DNA from: Qipengyuania sediminis | Lineage (GTDB): Bacteria; Pseudomonadota; Alphaproteobacteria; Sphingomonadales; Sphingomonadaceae | Length of the DNA stretch: 64,000 bases | Direction of reading: 5' to 3' | Assembly (NCBI RefSeq): GCF_004358425.1 | Contig: NZ_CP037948.1 | Location: 2,108,001-2,172,000, forward strand | In this document: positions 47,939 through 57,093 of the stretch, in pieces | How the letters are laid out: each line of letters starts with the position of its first letter | Numbering within the stretch: the stretch's first letter is position 1 | Notes under the pieces: model-generated | The model's database searches: none | What the model saw: only the letters and a program-made list of their open reading frames with translations | What the model was told of the DNA's origin: nothing | Program-made: the position numbers and the translations under genes

Positions 47939-50900
47939 TCAGAACTTCGCCTCGACCGCAAGCGTGAACGAGCGGCCGCGGGGATCGGCGACGCGCGGTT
48001 CCCAGGAACTGCCCGTGCCGGTGTCGGTGTCGTAGGTGATGGCGAAGGGCGGGTCGGTGTCGAAGATATTGCGGACCCCCGCCGTCAGCTTGAAGCGCTC
48101 GCCGAACTGCTGCGCGACGCTGAAGTTGTAGATGTGATAGGGGTCTACCCGCTCGTTGTAGTCGGGGCGCGTGGCGCTGACATTGGGGCTGCTGATGCGC
48201 GGCAGCCAGCCGTTCCGGTAGCCGCCACGGTAGATCTGCGAGAAGGTGACGGTGAAATCGTCCCGGGTGTAGCTGATCCAGGCGTTGTGCTTCCATTCCA
48301 GGCCGAGATCGCCGGTCAGCGAATAGACGCCTGCCAGATCGGTATAGGCAAGATTGGGCAGCAGCTTCTCGCGCTTGTCGAGCAGCAGCGTGCCATCGAA
48401 GCCCGCCGATAGCCCTCCGGCCAGCGCGTCGAACCCGGCCCGGCCGGAAAAGTCGATGCCGCTGGTGCGCCGCGAACCGAAATTGCCGGTGCGCAGATCG
48501 ACGAGGGTGATGATCCCGTTGGTGCGGGTGATCCGCTCCGGGAAGGCGGCGATATTGGCGAACAGCTGCGTCAGCGTGATCGAGCCGATCACATTGTCGA
48601 CCGCGATGTTCCAGTAATCCGCCGACAGGCTGAACTGCGGTGCCGGGCGCAGCACCAGGCCGACGCTGAACTGCTCGGAGATCTCTGGCCCGAGCGTAAG
48701 ATTGCCGCCGCTCAGCGATTCAGGATTGATCTGGTTGCAACCCGGCGTGACGTTGACGACGCCGCTTGGGGGGCAGGTGGTTGGATCGGTCAGCGATTGG
48801 CCCGGATTGGGGCTCTGGGTGACTCCGTTGAAGATCTGGTTGAAGGTCGGCACGCGGAAGCCGGTGCCGTAGGATGCGCGCAGCATGGCCCAGTCGAACG
48901 GCTCGAACTTGGCGGTGAACTTGGGGTTCACCGTGCTGCCGAAGCCGGTGTAGTCATCGACCCGGACCGCGCCGCTTACCTCCAACATATCGAAGATCGG
49001 CACGAGGATTTCGGCATAGGCGGCCTTGACGGTCCGCGACCGGTCGAACTGATTGGCATTGTCGAAGGCGACGTTGAAGATATCGGGCGATTGCAGTTGG
49101 TCCCCGGCGACCGAGCCTTCGAAGCTGTAGCCTTCGCGCCGGTAATCGACGCCCACCGCGGCCTGGACGGTGCCGCCCGGCAGCTCGAACAGTCCGCCCG
49201 AGATCGACGCGTCCGCCTGCCACAGCGTGTACTTGCCGCCGTAGAGCCTGGTGCCCTCCGCCGAGACCGCGCGCAGGCCCGCGAGCGCTTCGGGGGACTG
49301 TTCGACGGAGAACGGGTTGATGATCCCGCTGTTGAACAGGCCGACGATGCCCGGCGCGCTGGCACCGGGCGCGGTTGGCGCGCGGGGATCGGGTTGGCCG
49401 GCGAGCGTTGCCCCCGTGCCCGAGGCGAGAGCCGAGGCGTTGGTGGCGAAGACACCGCGGAAATGGTAGCCGCTGCCGAGGACCGACGTCGCCTGGCTCT
49501 GTGCATAGGACCCGCCGACCCGGTATTCCCAGCCAGAGAAGATCGGACCTTCCAGCCCGACCGCCGCGCGCAGCGTATCGGTTTCCGTGGTGTACTCGCG
49601 CGGGCCGCAGGCGATGCAGCGCCAGCGGAAGGCGATTGGCAGGCCGTAACGCCCGACCGCGTCGGCGGTGCGATCCCCCACCGCGCCGATCCCCGGCAGC
49701 ACCGCGGCGAGCTGGTCGTATACCGAGTTGTACGTGGCCGCGGTCCGCGCATTCAGCGGATAGGCGATGGGGAGCGATGTGTTGTTCGCCGAATACTGAT
49801 TGTTGGAAAAGATCTTGCTCGATGTCGCGTGCGACCCGGTGATCTCCGCATAGATCTCGTGATCGCCAAGGCGCGCGGTTCCCCGCCCGTAATAGGTCAG
49901 AGTGTCGATCGGTTGCTGGAGCGTGACCGCGCGTCCCGTATCCCAGGAGCATGCGAACCGCGCGCCCGGGGTGACCCACAGCACTTCGTCATAGGCCATC
50001 CCGCCGTCGACCGAATCGCAACCGGCTCCGCCCGGAAGATCGAGGATATTCACCCCGCCGCCCAGCCTCACGCCATCGACCGTGAGATTGGTCTGGGTTC
50101 CGGTCGCGTTGCCCAGCAGGGTTCCGCCCTGGGTGATGCCGATCCCGGCGGCGGTCGCATTGATCGGGAAGGCAGTCGCGATCGGCGTGCCGCGGGTATC
50201 GACCGACAGCCCGCGGTTGGGCTGGTCGCCGTTCACGAAATCGCGCTGCCTGCCGAAGAGAGCGCCGACCCAGCTCTGGCTGACCGAGGCCATGAGGTTG
50301 AAGCCCTGATCGTCGAGATCGCCATAGCCGACCGTGCCTGACAGGCGGTAGATCGGCGCATCGCCTTCATCGGTGATGTCGACGAAACCGTTGAGCAGGA
50401 CGCCGGTGAAGTCCTTGCGGGTGATGAAATTGATGACGCCGCCGATGGCATCGGTGCCGTAGATCGCGGAAGCGCCGTCCTTCAGGACTTCGATCCGGTC
50501 GATCGCGCCGATGGGTATCTGGTTGACGTCCACCGCCGCGCCCGAAAGCCCGTGGGCGGCCACCCGGCGGCCGTTCAGCAGCACCAGGGTCGACGAGGCA
50601 CCCTGCCCGCGCAGGTTCGCGGCCGAAAGACCGTTCGCCCCGCGCCCGGAGCCGCTGATGACGTCCGAGTTGGATGCGAGATTGTCCGCCCCATTGCCGT
50701 TGGAGGCGAGGAACGAGATGAATTGCTCCGGATTGCTGATGCCCTCGCGCGAAAGGTCTTCGATCGTCACGATCTGTAATGGCAGGGCGCTGCGGTTGGG
50801 ATCCTGGCGGATGCGCGAGCCCGTCACGATGATCGCGCCGCTGGCGGGCGCGTCGCTGCTGCCGTCGGCATCGGTCTCGGGCGTTTCGGCGCCGGTCGGT

Positions 50901-51013
50901 GTCGCCGCCGGTTCGGTCGTCTGTTCCTGCGCCGCAGCAGGCAGCGCCGCCAGCGCCGCGGCCATCGCCGTGCCGGTCGCCAGCATACGCCGGTTCAATC
51001 CATATGCTCGCAT
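47939..51013 (-). CDS. TonB-dependent receptor (large, 1024 aa)
   Basis: 1024 aa. The signal peptide ends in ALPAAAQ. A Thr/Glu/Ala-rich linker leads to a TonB box-like GAIIVTGSRI, then a plug (QFISFLASNGNGADN, GASSTLVLLNGRRVAAHGLS, VEVLKDGASAIYGTDAIGGVINF-type) and a 22-strand barrel with YGTGFRVPTFNQIF, ending in VEAKF with terminal Phe. This NGADN...LNGRRVA type is expanded in sphingomonads and usually takes up sugars, peptides or other nutrients. The ligand is unknown. A hairpin and 96 bases separate it from cysD, so a link to sulphur metabolism is possible but not shown. Confidence 0.93.
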   Translation of the reverse strand: MRAYGLNRRMLATGTAMAAALAALPAAAQEQTTEPAATPTGAETPETDADGSSDAPASGAIIVTGSRIRQDPNRSALPLQIVTIEDLSREGISNPEQFISFLASNGNGADNLASNSDVISGSGRGANGLSAANLRGQGASSTLVLLNGRRVAAHGLSGAAVDVNQIPIGAIDRIEVLKDGASAIYGTDAIGGVINFITRKDFTGVLLNGFVDITDEGDAPIYRLSGTVGYGDLDDQGFNLMASVSQSWVGALFGRQRDFVNGDQPNRGLSVDTRGTPIATAFPINATAAGIGITQGGTLLGNATGTQTNLTVDGVRLGGGVNILDLPGGAGCDSVDGGMAYDEVLWVTPGARFACSWDTGRAVTLQQPIDTLTYYGRGTARLGDHEIYAEITGSHATSSKIFSNNQYSANNTSLPIAYPLNARTAATYNSVYDQLAAVLPGIGAVGDRTADAVGRYGLPIAFRWRCIACGPREYTTETDTLRAAVGLEGPIFSGWEYRVGGSYAQSQATSVLGSGYHFRGVFATNASALASGTGATLAGQPDPRAPTAPGASAPGIVGLFNSGIINPFSVEQSPEALAGLRAVSAEGTRLYGGKYTLWQADASISGGLFELPGGTVQAAVGVDYRREGYSFEGSVAGDQLQSPDIFNVAFDNANQFDRSRTVKAAYAEILVPIFDMLEVSGAVRVDDYTGFGSTVNPKFTAKFEPFDWAMLRASYGTGFRVPTFNQIFNGVTQSPNPGQSLTDPTTCPPSGVVNVTPGCNQINPESLSGGNLTLGPEISEQFSVGLVLRPAPQFSLSADYWNIAVDNVIGSITLTQLFANIAAFPERITRTNGIITLVDLRTGNFGSRRTSGIDFSGRAGFDALAGGLSAGFDGTLLLDKREKLLPNLAYTDLAGVYSLTGDLGLEWKHNAWISYTRDDFTVTFSQIYRGGYRNGWLPRISSPNVSATRPDYNERVDPYHIYNFSVAQQFGERFKLTAGVRNIFDTDPPFAITYDTDTGTGSSWEPRVADPRGRSFTLAVEAKF

Positions 51014-51186
51014 ATCTGCCCCCTGATCCTCGCGTCCCCGGTGCGGTCTGCCCTACATGACGGGCGGGTTGCAAGCGGTCATGAAAATGTTTCGAGCCAC
51101 CATGCCTTGCGGGCATTCGCGAGCGCGGAGAAGGAGCGGCGGTGCCAGACCATGCGGGCAGGTCCGGGGAGACGGGAGCGAGCCCG

Positions 51187-52623
51187 ATGCGGCTGCGCGC
51201 GTTGTTTCTGCTGCTGGGCTTTTCGGCGGGTCTGCCGCTGTTCATGTACGGAGCGGTGCTGTCGCTGCGCCTGGCACGGCAGGGGGTCGACGTCGCGGTG
51301 ATCGGCTTCTTTGCCTGGGTCGGGCTGTTGCCGGTATTCAAGTTCGCCTGGGCGCCGCTCGTCGACCGCATCCGGGTGCCGGGCTTCGCCAAAGCATGGG
51401 GGCGTCGGCGCGGATGGATCATGCTGGCGCAGCTCGGCATCGCCAGCTCGCTCGCCGGCATGGCGCTGACGAGCGCAGGCGCGAACCTCGCGCTGACCGC
51501 GCTGTTCGCCGTCACCCTCGCCTTCTGGACCGCCACGCTGGAAACGGCGGTAGACGGCTGGCGGATCACGCTCGCGCCTACGCAGGCTGCGCAGGCACCG
51601 CTCGTGACCGCCAACCTGTGGGGCTACCGCGCGGCGATGGTGGCGGCGGGCAGCGGCGCGGTGTGGATCGCGGCCCGAGCGGACTGGACGGCCGCCTATC
51701 TGGCGATCGCCGCCGCAGCCTTTGTGCCCTTTCCGCTTGTGGCGGCGATGCGATCCGAGGTTCATGACGGCGGTTGCCCAGGCGCGCTGCTTCGCGGCTT
51801 GGCGGCGAGCGCGGCGATCCTCCCGCTGACGACCGCCCTTTTCGCGGCGCTCGGTGCCCTGGTCCTTGGCGCTGCGCGCGAGGCAGGGCTGCACACGGGG
51901 AGCAATGTCACACCCTATGTGCTTGCCGCCGGTCTGGTGCCCTTCGCTCTTCTGGCCGCGCTGCTGCCGCGCATCCGCCGCCTTGCGCCGGATGATCTTG
52001 CACGCCTCTCACCCGGCATCGCGGCCTTCGTCGATCTGTTCTGGCGCTACGGTTTTGCCAGCCTGCTCGTGCTCGCCTTCGTTTCGCTCTACCGCATGGG
52101 CGATGTCCTGGCGCTGGCACTCAATCACCCGATGTGGGACGCCAAGGGCTATGGGCTGGAGGCGATCGCGATCGCCGACGGGCCGGTCGCGCTTGCCGCC
52201 AGCTTGTTGGGCGTAGCGCTCGGCGGGTGGACGGCGGCACGCTGGCCGATCGGGCGCGCCCTGCTGGCCGGCGCGGCGGGGGCGGCGCTCGGCAATTGGG
52301 CCTATGCCTGGCTGTGGCGGGTACCGGCAGAGGGCTGGCGGCTCCAGGCTGCCGCCGCGCTCGATGCAGGGTTCAACGGTTTCGCTGGGACGGTATTCGT
52401 CGTCTATCTCTCGCTGCTGGTGAACCCTCGCTATCCGGCGGCGCAATACGCCTTCCTGGCGGGATGCGCTTTCCTGCTGCCGCGGCTGCTGGCGGGGGCC
52501 TCGGGCACCCTGCAAAAGGAGGTCGGCTGGGACGGGGTGTTTCTGATCGCGGGCGCATTGAGCCTGAGCGCTGCCTTGCTGTTGCCCATTGTCCTGCGGA
52601 TAAAACCGCGCGCCGCGGGCTAG
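51187..52623 (+). CDS. AmpG-like major facilitator transporter
   Basis: 478 aa with 12 or more predicted transmembrane helices. LLLGFSAGLPLFMYGAVLSLRLARQGV and FFAWVGLLPVFKFAWAPLVDR match the N-terminal AmpG signature (helix 1 GFSSGLP, helix 2 YxFKFLWAPL), and WIMLAQLGIASSLAGMAL follows. AmpG imports GlcNAc-anhydroMurNAc peptides. The neighbours, a D-Ala-D-Ala carboxypeptidase and D-glutamate-pathway genes, support uptake of peptidoglycan fragments. GGGAG lies upstream of the ATG at 51187. Its stop overlaps the dacB stop in the shared CTAG. Confidence 0.82.
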   Translation: MRLRALFLLLGFSAGLPLFMYGAVLSLRLARQGVDVAVIGFFAWVGLLPVFKFAWAPLVDRIRVPGFAKAWGRRRGWIMLAQLGIASSLAGMALTSAGANLALTALFAVTLAFWTATLETAVDGWRITLAPTQAAQAPLVTANLWGYRAAMVAAGSGAVWIAARADWTAAYLAIAAAAFVPFPLVAAMRSEVHDGGCPGALLRGLAASAAILPLTTALFAALGALVLGAAREAGLHTGSNVTPYVLAAGLVPFALLAALLPRIRRLAPDDLARLSPGIAAFVDLFWRYGFASLLVLAFVSLYRMGDVLALALNHPMWDAKGYGLEAIAIADGPVALAASLLGVALGGWTAARWPIGRALLAGAAGAALGNWAYAWLWRVPAEGWRLQAAAALDAGFNGFAGTVFVVYLSLLVNPRYPAAQYAFLAGCAFLLPRLLAGASGTLQKEVGWDGVFLIAGALSLSAALLLPIVLRIKPRAAG

Positions 52624-54089
52624 TTCGCCGCTGCGAGTGCCAGGAGCGCGCGGTCCATGATGGCGGTGGCGCGCACCCCTTCGGGCACGTCGTTGGCATA
52701 GATCGCGAAGATCAGTTCCTTGCCACTCGCTGCGATCAAGTACCCTGCAAGGGCGTTGGTGGCATTGAGCGTGCCCGTCTTGGCGAAGATGCGCCCCGCG
52801 AGCGGTGTGCCGGCGAAGCGGCGGGCGAGCGTGCCGTCGGCCCCGCCCACCGGCAGGCTGGCCTTGAGCTCTGCCCCCCAGGGCTGGCGCGCCGCCCATT
52901 GCAGCAGCCGCACCATCCCGCGCGGCGCGACGCGGTTGTAGGTCGACATCCCTGATCCATCGGAAAGGCTGACCCCCGCGGGCACAATCCCTGCCTCCGC
53001 CAGCATCGCCGTCACGGCGGCTTGCCCGCCGGCGTCACCCGCCTTTCCGCTGTGAAGCGCCAGGCGGCGCAGCACCAGTTCGGCATAGAGGTTCTGGCTG
53101 GCCTTGTTGATCACCCGCACCGTGTCGCCAAGCGGCTGCGGCGTGAGCGTGGCAAGGGGCGCGCCGGCTGCCGGGGCCGGTGGCGCTGCACCCTCCCCGG
53201 CGATCAGGGGGCGGTAGCGCGAGCGCACCTCGCCGGTGACCCTAACGCCGCGCGCGCGCAGCATCCCGGCGAGTTGCCACGCCGCATAATGCGCGGGATC
53301 GTCGACCCCCAGACGCCAGATGACAGGCGCGCGCGCCGCGCCGATGGTGCCGGTTACGATCAGCGTGCGGCTGCCGGGCAGACGGTCGAAGGCGAGGCTT
53401 TCGCCATCGCCGGCGATGGTCAGCGCGCGGTTGTCGATGGCGTAATAGCCGTTCGCCGACACCGCGGGCGGCTTGCCGATCACTCCGGGGACGACCCCGG
53501 CGGAAATCTCGTTATCGTCCACTGAAAGCGCGGCGATCGCCGTCCCCGAGCTGGTGGGAATATTGTTCCAGCTCATCCCCGGGCTCCAGCGCTGGTCGGG
53601 AAAGAGCGTCGCATCGCCGATCACGTCGCGGACCTGGCGAGTGCGGCGCGCGACCGCATCGGCAAGCACGGCGAGACAATTGGTGATGCAGCCGATCGCG
53701 GCCGACATGCGCGGGTCGCCGCGCCCTGTCAGCACCGCATCGCGGTCATCGATCCGCACAGCAGCACCACTTTCGGCCATGCGCGGCCCGGCCCCCCGCG
53801 CCTCGGCCCAGAGCGCGGCGGCGGTGGTGAGGAGCTTGGTGTTGGACGCGGGCACGAACCGCCCCTCCGGGTTGATCGCGACGATTTCGCGCCCCTCCGC
53901 ATCCGCGACAACCAGCCCCCAGCGCGTCCCCGGCCCCGCTTCGGCGAGAATGGCCGACACCCCTTGCGGCCCCTCCGGACCGGGCCGGGCGGCGAGGGGC
54001 AGGGGGGCGAGGGCGAGCAAAGCCGCGAGCATCAGGCGCATCACGGCGTCGTTACGCATAGCGCTTGCGCTGACAAGACGGCGGCTCAT
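52620..54089 (-). CDS. dacB: D-alanyl-D-alanine carboxypeptidase/endopeptidase, PBP4 (S13) family
   Basis: 489 aa. The signal peptide is MRLMLAALLALAPLPLAA, after a longer N-region. The three penicillin-binding motifs are SNTK (82-85), SDGSGMSTYN and KTG (437-439). The large insertion after SxxK typical of S13 is present. It removes terminal D-Ala and cleaves cross-links in periplasmic peptidoglycan. I chose the ATG at 54089 because it overlaps the upstream epimerase stop (ATGA); 54059 or 54041 would still leave a signal peptide. It converges with the AmpG-like gene. Confidence 0.93.
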   Translation of the reverse strand: MSRRLVSASAMRNDAVMRLMLAALLALAPLPLAARPGPEGPQGVSAILAEAGPGTRWGLVVADAEGREIVAINPEGRFVPASNTKLLTTAAALWAEARGAGPRMAESGAAVRIDDRDAVLTGRGDPRMSAAIGCITNCLAVLADAVARRTRQVRDVIGDATLFPDQRWSPGMSWNNIPTSSGTAIAALSVDDNEISAGVVPGVIGKPPAVSANGYYAIDNRALTIAGDGESLAFDRLPGSRTLIVTGTIGAARAPVIWRLGVDDPAHYAAWQLAGMLRARGVRVTGEVRSRYRPLIAGEGAAPPAPAAGAPLATLTPQPLGDTVRVINKASQNLYAELVLRRLALHSGKAGDAGGQAAVTAMLAEAGIVPAGVSLSDGSGMSTYNRVAPRGMVRLLQWAARQPWGAELKASLPVGGADGTLARRFAGTPLAGRIFAKTGTLNATNALAGYLIAASGKELIFAIYANDVPEGVRATAIMDRALLALAAAN

Positions 54090-55069
54090 CCCCAGAACCC
54101 CGCGCCGGGAGGGTGCAGCCAGCCACCCTCTGCGCGCACCCCGCCTATGCGGTCATCCGCCAGCCACAACGGTCCGTCGAGATCGACCCAATCCGCGAGG
54201 CGGGCGATATGCAGCGCGGGCGCGATCCCGAGCGAGGAGCAGACCATGCAACCCGCCATCAGCCCGAGTCCGCGCGCCTTGGCATGATGCGCCAGCGCCA
54301 GTCCGGCGCTGAGCCCGCCCGCCTTGTCGAGCTTGACATTGACCGCATCGTATCGCGCGGCCACGCGGTCGAGCTCGGCGAGCGTATGCACCGCCTCGTC
54401 CGCGCAGATCGGCACCGGGCTGTCATAGCCTGCGAGCCAGTCGTCGGCGCCCGCCGGAACCGGCTGCTCGATGAGAGACACACGCGCATCCACAAGCATC
54501 GGCATCGCCGCGCGCAAAAGCGTCTCGTCCCAGCTTTCGTTGGGGTCGACGATCAGGGCGGGGGCCGGCGCGGCGGCGCGGACGGCGCGGATCGCCGCTG
54601 CGGGCTCCTTCGCATCGACCTTCACCTTGAGCAGCGGCGCATCGGCAAGCAGACTGGCCTCCTCGGCCATCGCCTCGGGCGTATCGATCCCGATGGTGAG
54701 CGCGCTGGCGAGCGGCGCGGGCTCCGGCGTTCCTAACAGTGCGGCGACACTTCGCGCCGTGCGCTTCGCATCCAAATCCCACAGGGCGCAATCGACGGCA
54801 TTGCGCGCTGCACCCGGTGGCATCAGCGCCTCGATATCGGCCCGCCCCGCTCCCGCTTCCAGCGTGCTGCGCACCGCTTCGATGGCGGCGATGACGCCCG
54901 CTACGCTTTCTCCATAACGGGGGTAGGGCACCCCCTCCCCCCGCCCCTCGACGCCGTTTTCGCGTATGGCAACCGTCACCACCTCCGCCGCGGTCTTGAC
55001 TCCGCGCGCGATGCGGAAGGGGCGGCTCAGCGCGAAGCTGTCGTGGCGGAGGGTGAGGGTGCGGTGCAT
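54086..55069 (-). CDS. dgcA: Enolase-superfamily epimerase, probable N-acetyl-D-glutamate racemase DgcA
   Basis: 327 aa muconate-lactonising/dipeptide-epimerase subgroup. Catalytic residues are visible: KVK at 148-150, metal ligands Asp175 (VDPNESW), Glu201 (IEQPVP) and Asp224 (CADEAV), and Lys246 (NVKLDKAGG). Homologues are usually named L-Ala-D/L-Glu epimerase. In the DgcN-DgcA pathway the same family epimerises N-acetyl-D-glutamate to N-acetyl-L-glutamate. The DUF1611 gene upstream, overlapping by 43 bases, favours the DgcA role; dacB and the AmpG-like gene keep a murein-peptide epimerase role open. The start at 55069 fits homologues. Confidence 0.85.
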   Translation of the reverse strand: MHRTLTLRHDSFALSRPFRIARGVKTAAEVVTVAIRENGVEGRGEGVPYPRYGESVAGVIAAIEAVRSTLEAGAGRADIEALMPPGAARNAVDCALWDLDAKRTARSVAALLGTPEPAPLASALTIGIDTPEAMAEEASLLADAPLLKVKVDAKEPAAAIRAVRAAAPAPALIVDPNESWDETLLRAAMPMLVDARVSLIEQPVPAGADDWLAGYDSPVPICADEAVHTLAELDRVAARYDAVNVKLDKAGGLSAGLALAHHAKARGLGLMAGCMVCSSLGIAPALHIARLADWVDLDGPLWLADDRIGGVRAEGGWLHPPGAGFWG

Positions 55070-56058
55070 AGGAAGTCGAGGATCGGATCGGTGCCGAAGC
55101 GATGCGGATCGGTCACCGGCAGCGCCAGGCGGTCCTCGGTCGCCACGCAAAGCGCGCACGCCGCCGCTTCGTCCAAGGCCGCAGTGTTCAAACAGATCCC
55201 CGCGGCATAGACCTGCGGGCTGGTGAGCCGCGCGGCTTCGAGGTTGCGGGCAAGGCAATCCTCGAGATCGGGCAGATGGCGGCCGGGCAGTCCGCGCATC
55301 TCGCGCCGCGCGGGGTCGTGGCACAGCACCAGCGCTTCGGGCTGCGCGCCATGAAGGAGGCCGAGCGATACACCCGCGAAGCTCGGGTGGAACAGCGATC
55401 CCTGGCCCTCGATCACGTCCCAGCCGGCATCCGTGCGGGCCGGGGTGAGCTGCTCGATGGCCCCGGAAATGAAGTCGGCGACCACCGCGTCGACGGGTAC
55501 CCCGCCCCCCGCAATCAGGATGCCGGTCTGTCCCGTGGCACGGAAATCGGCCACCGCCCCGCGGTCCCGCAACCCTGCGGCAAGCGCCAGGGACGCATAC
55601 ATCTTGCCGACCGAGCAGTCCGTGCCGACCGTGAGCAGCCGCCGCCCGCGACGCGGCATTCCGGTTCCCACCTGCAGGTCAGGAGGCGGATCGCGCACAT
55701 CGATGAGACGCAAGCCCCGCGCCTTGGCAAAGGCAACAAGGCTCGGCACCCCGCGCAGCCGGTGGTGGAGGCCCGAGGCGACGTGGAGCCCGGCGGCGAG
55801 CGCCTGATGCGCGTCTTCGATGAGCGCCGGCGCCATCGCCCCGCCGGCATGGGCGATACCGAGCACAAGCGTCTTCGCCCCCCGCGCTGCGGCGTCATCC
55901 ATCGAGAGCCGCGGCAGGCCGAGGGTCAGGGGGCAATCGTCGTGCCGGAATTCCCCCACGCAGTCTCTTGGCCTGAAAGTCGCGAGCCCGCGCGACGTCT
56001 TGATGCCGACTGGATCGGTCGAACGGCCAAGATAAAGAAGGAAGGGCGGTTCGATCAC
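55027..56058 (-). CDS. dgcN: DUF1611 protein, probable D-glutamate N-acetyltransferase DgcN
   Basis: 343 aa from a GTG at 56058. The N-terminal Rossmann-like half has GIAHAGGAMAPALIEDAHQAL. The C-terminal half has a P-loop GTDCSVGK at 145-152 and the family segments ATGQTGILIAGGGVPVDAVVADF and VIEGQGSLFHPSFAGVSLGLLHG. DUF1611 proteins were uncharacterised until DgcN was reported to acetylate D-glutamate. The pairing with an epimerase and a LysR regulator in the same order is the main support. It overlaps dgcA by 43 bases. Confidence 0.85.
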   Translation of the reverse strand: MIEPPFLLYLGRSTDPVGIKTSRGLATFRPRDCVGEFRHDDCPLTLGLPRLSMDDAAARGAKTLVLGIAHAGGAMAPALIEDAHQALAAGLHVASGLHHRLRGVPSLVAFAKARGLRLIDVRDPPPDLQVGTGMPRRGRRLLTVGTDCSVGKMYASLALAAGLRDRGAVADFRATGQTGILIAGGGVPVDAVVADFISGAIEQLTPARTDAGWDVIEGQGSLFHPSFAGVSLGLLHGAQPEALVLCHDPARREMRGLPGRHLPDLEDCLARNLEAARLTSPQVYAAGICLNTAALDEAAACALCVATEDRLALPVTDPHRFGTDPILDFLCTAPSPSATTASR

Positions 56059-56126
56059 GCCCGCGTGGCTAGCTCCGGCAGGCCATTCGCGCGACGATCG
56101 AGGCGGGGGAGCGGCATAGCCAGGCG

Positions 56127-57017
56127 TTATGCCGTGCGCGCCTCGATTCGCTGCGCGAGTGCTTTCAGGAACCTGGTCGCCAGCATCGCCGGAGGGCGAT
56201 CCTGGAGATAGAGCGCATTGACGTCGAAGCGCAGCGGCTGCGCCAGCGGGCGCATGGCGAGCCCGTCCGTCAGCGAGGCGCGGGCGGTGAAGCTGTCAAC
56301 CACGGTCAGCCCCACCCCATGCCGCACCAGCGCGGTGGCGATGTGGAAGGTGCGCGCGGAAATGACCTCGTCGAGCGCGATCCCCCGGGCAGCGACTTCC
56401 GCGGTGAAGAGCTGGCCGATGGGGCCGCTCGCGGCGAGGCTGACCAGCGGGCGGCCCGCGAGTTCGGCAAGGTCGATCCGCGCAGGTGCGTCGGGCAGAT
56501 CGGCTTCGCGGTAGAGCACGACGAGCTCGCCCGAGCCCAGGCGGCGATGGCCGAGCGCCGAGCCCGTCGGCACCTCATAGGCGATCGCGAGGTCGGTCTC
56601 CCGCTCGTAGAGCTTGCGGAGCAGATCGGCATGATGGATCGTCTGGAGGTCGAAGCGGACCTCGGGATTTGTCTTGAGAAAGCTCGCGACCGTGGCGGGA
56701 AGGGCATCGAGCGCGAGCGAGGGGAGCGCGGATATGCGCAGCAGCGCGCCGCTGCCGCGCTTCAGATTGCGGGTCGCTTCGCGAAGCGCGCCGACGCGGT
56801 CCTGGATTTCCGCAACCTCGCCGAAGAGGGCATGTGCGTCCGCCGTCGCGACCAGCCGACCGGCGGTGCGGTGGAACAGGGGGAAGCCCAGCAGCGATTC
56901 GGCATGTCGCAGCACCTTCGAGACCGAAGGCTGCGAGACATTGAGCATCCGCGCCGCCGCACTGACCGAGCCGTTGACATAGACGGCGTGGAAGACTTCG
57001 ATGTGACGCAGGTTCAT
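56127..57017 (-). CDS. dgcR: LysR-family regulator, probable DgcR
   Basis: 296 aa. The winged HTH at residues about 1-60 reads MNLRHIEVFHAVYVNGSVSA and AARMLNVSQPSVSKVLRHAE, and the effector domain follows (LPATVASFLKTNPEVRFDLQ, HADLLRKLYERETDLAIAYE). The start is at 57017. It lies 68 bases upstream of dgcN in the same orientation, unusual for LysR regulators, which are often divergent. The serine-hydrolase gene is the divergent one, 76 bases away. It probably senses a D-amino acid or its N-acetyl derivative; this is inferred from position. Confidence 0.85.
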   Translation of the reverse strand: MNLRHIEVFHAVYVNGSVSAAARMLNVSQPSVSKVLRHAESLLGFPLFHRTAGRLVATADAHALFGEVAEIQDRVGALREATRNLKRGSGALLRISALPSLALDALPATVASFLKTNPEVRFDLQTIHHADLLRKLYERETDLAIAYEVPTGSALGHRRLGSGELVVLYREADLPDAPARIDLAELAGRPLVSLAASGPIGQLFTAEVAARGIALDEVISARTFHIATALVRHGVGLTVVDSFTARASLTDGLAMRPLAQPLRFDVNALYLQDRPPAMLATRFLKALAQRIEARTA

Positions 57018-57093
57018 GGGCAAGGCCCCTAGGCATTGAGCCGGCGCGCCTCCACCCCTATCGCCCATGCGGGGAACCGGCAGAGGGTGATGC

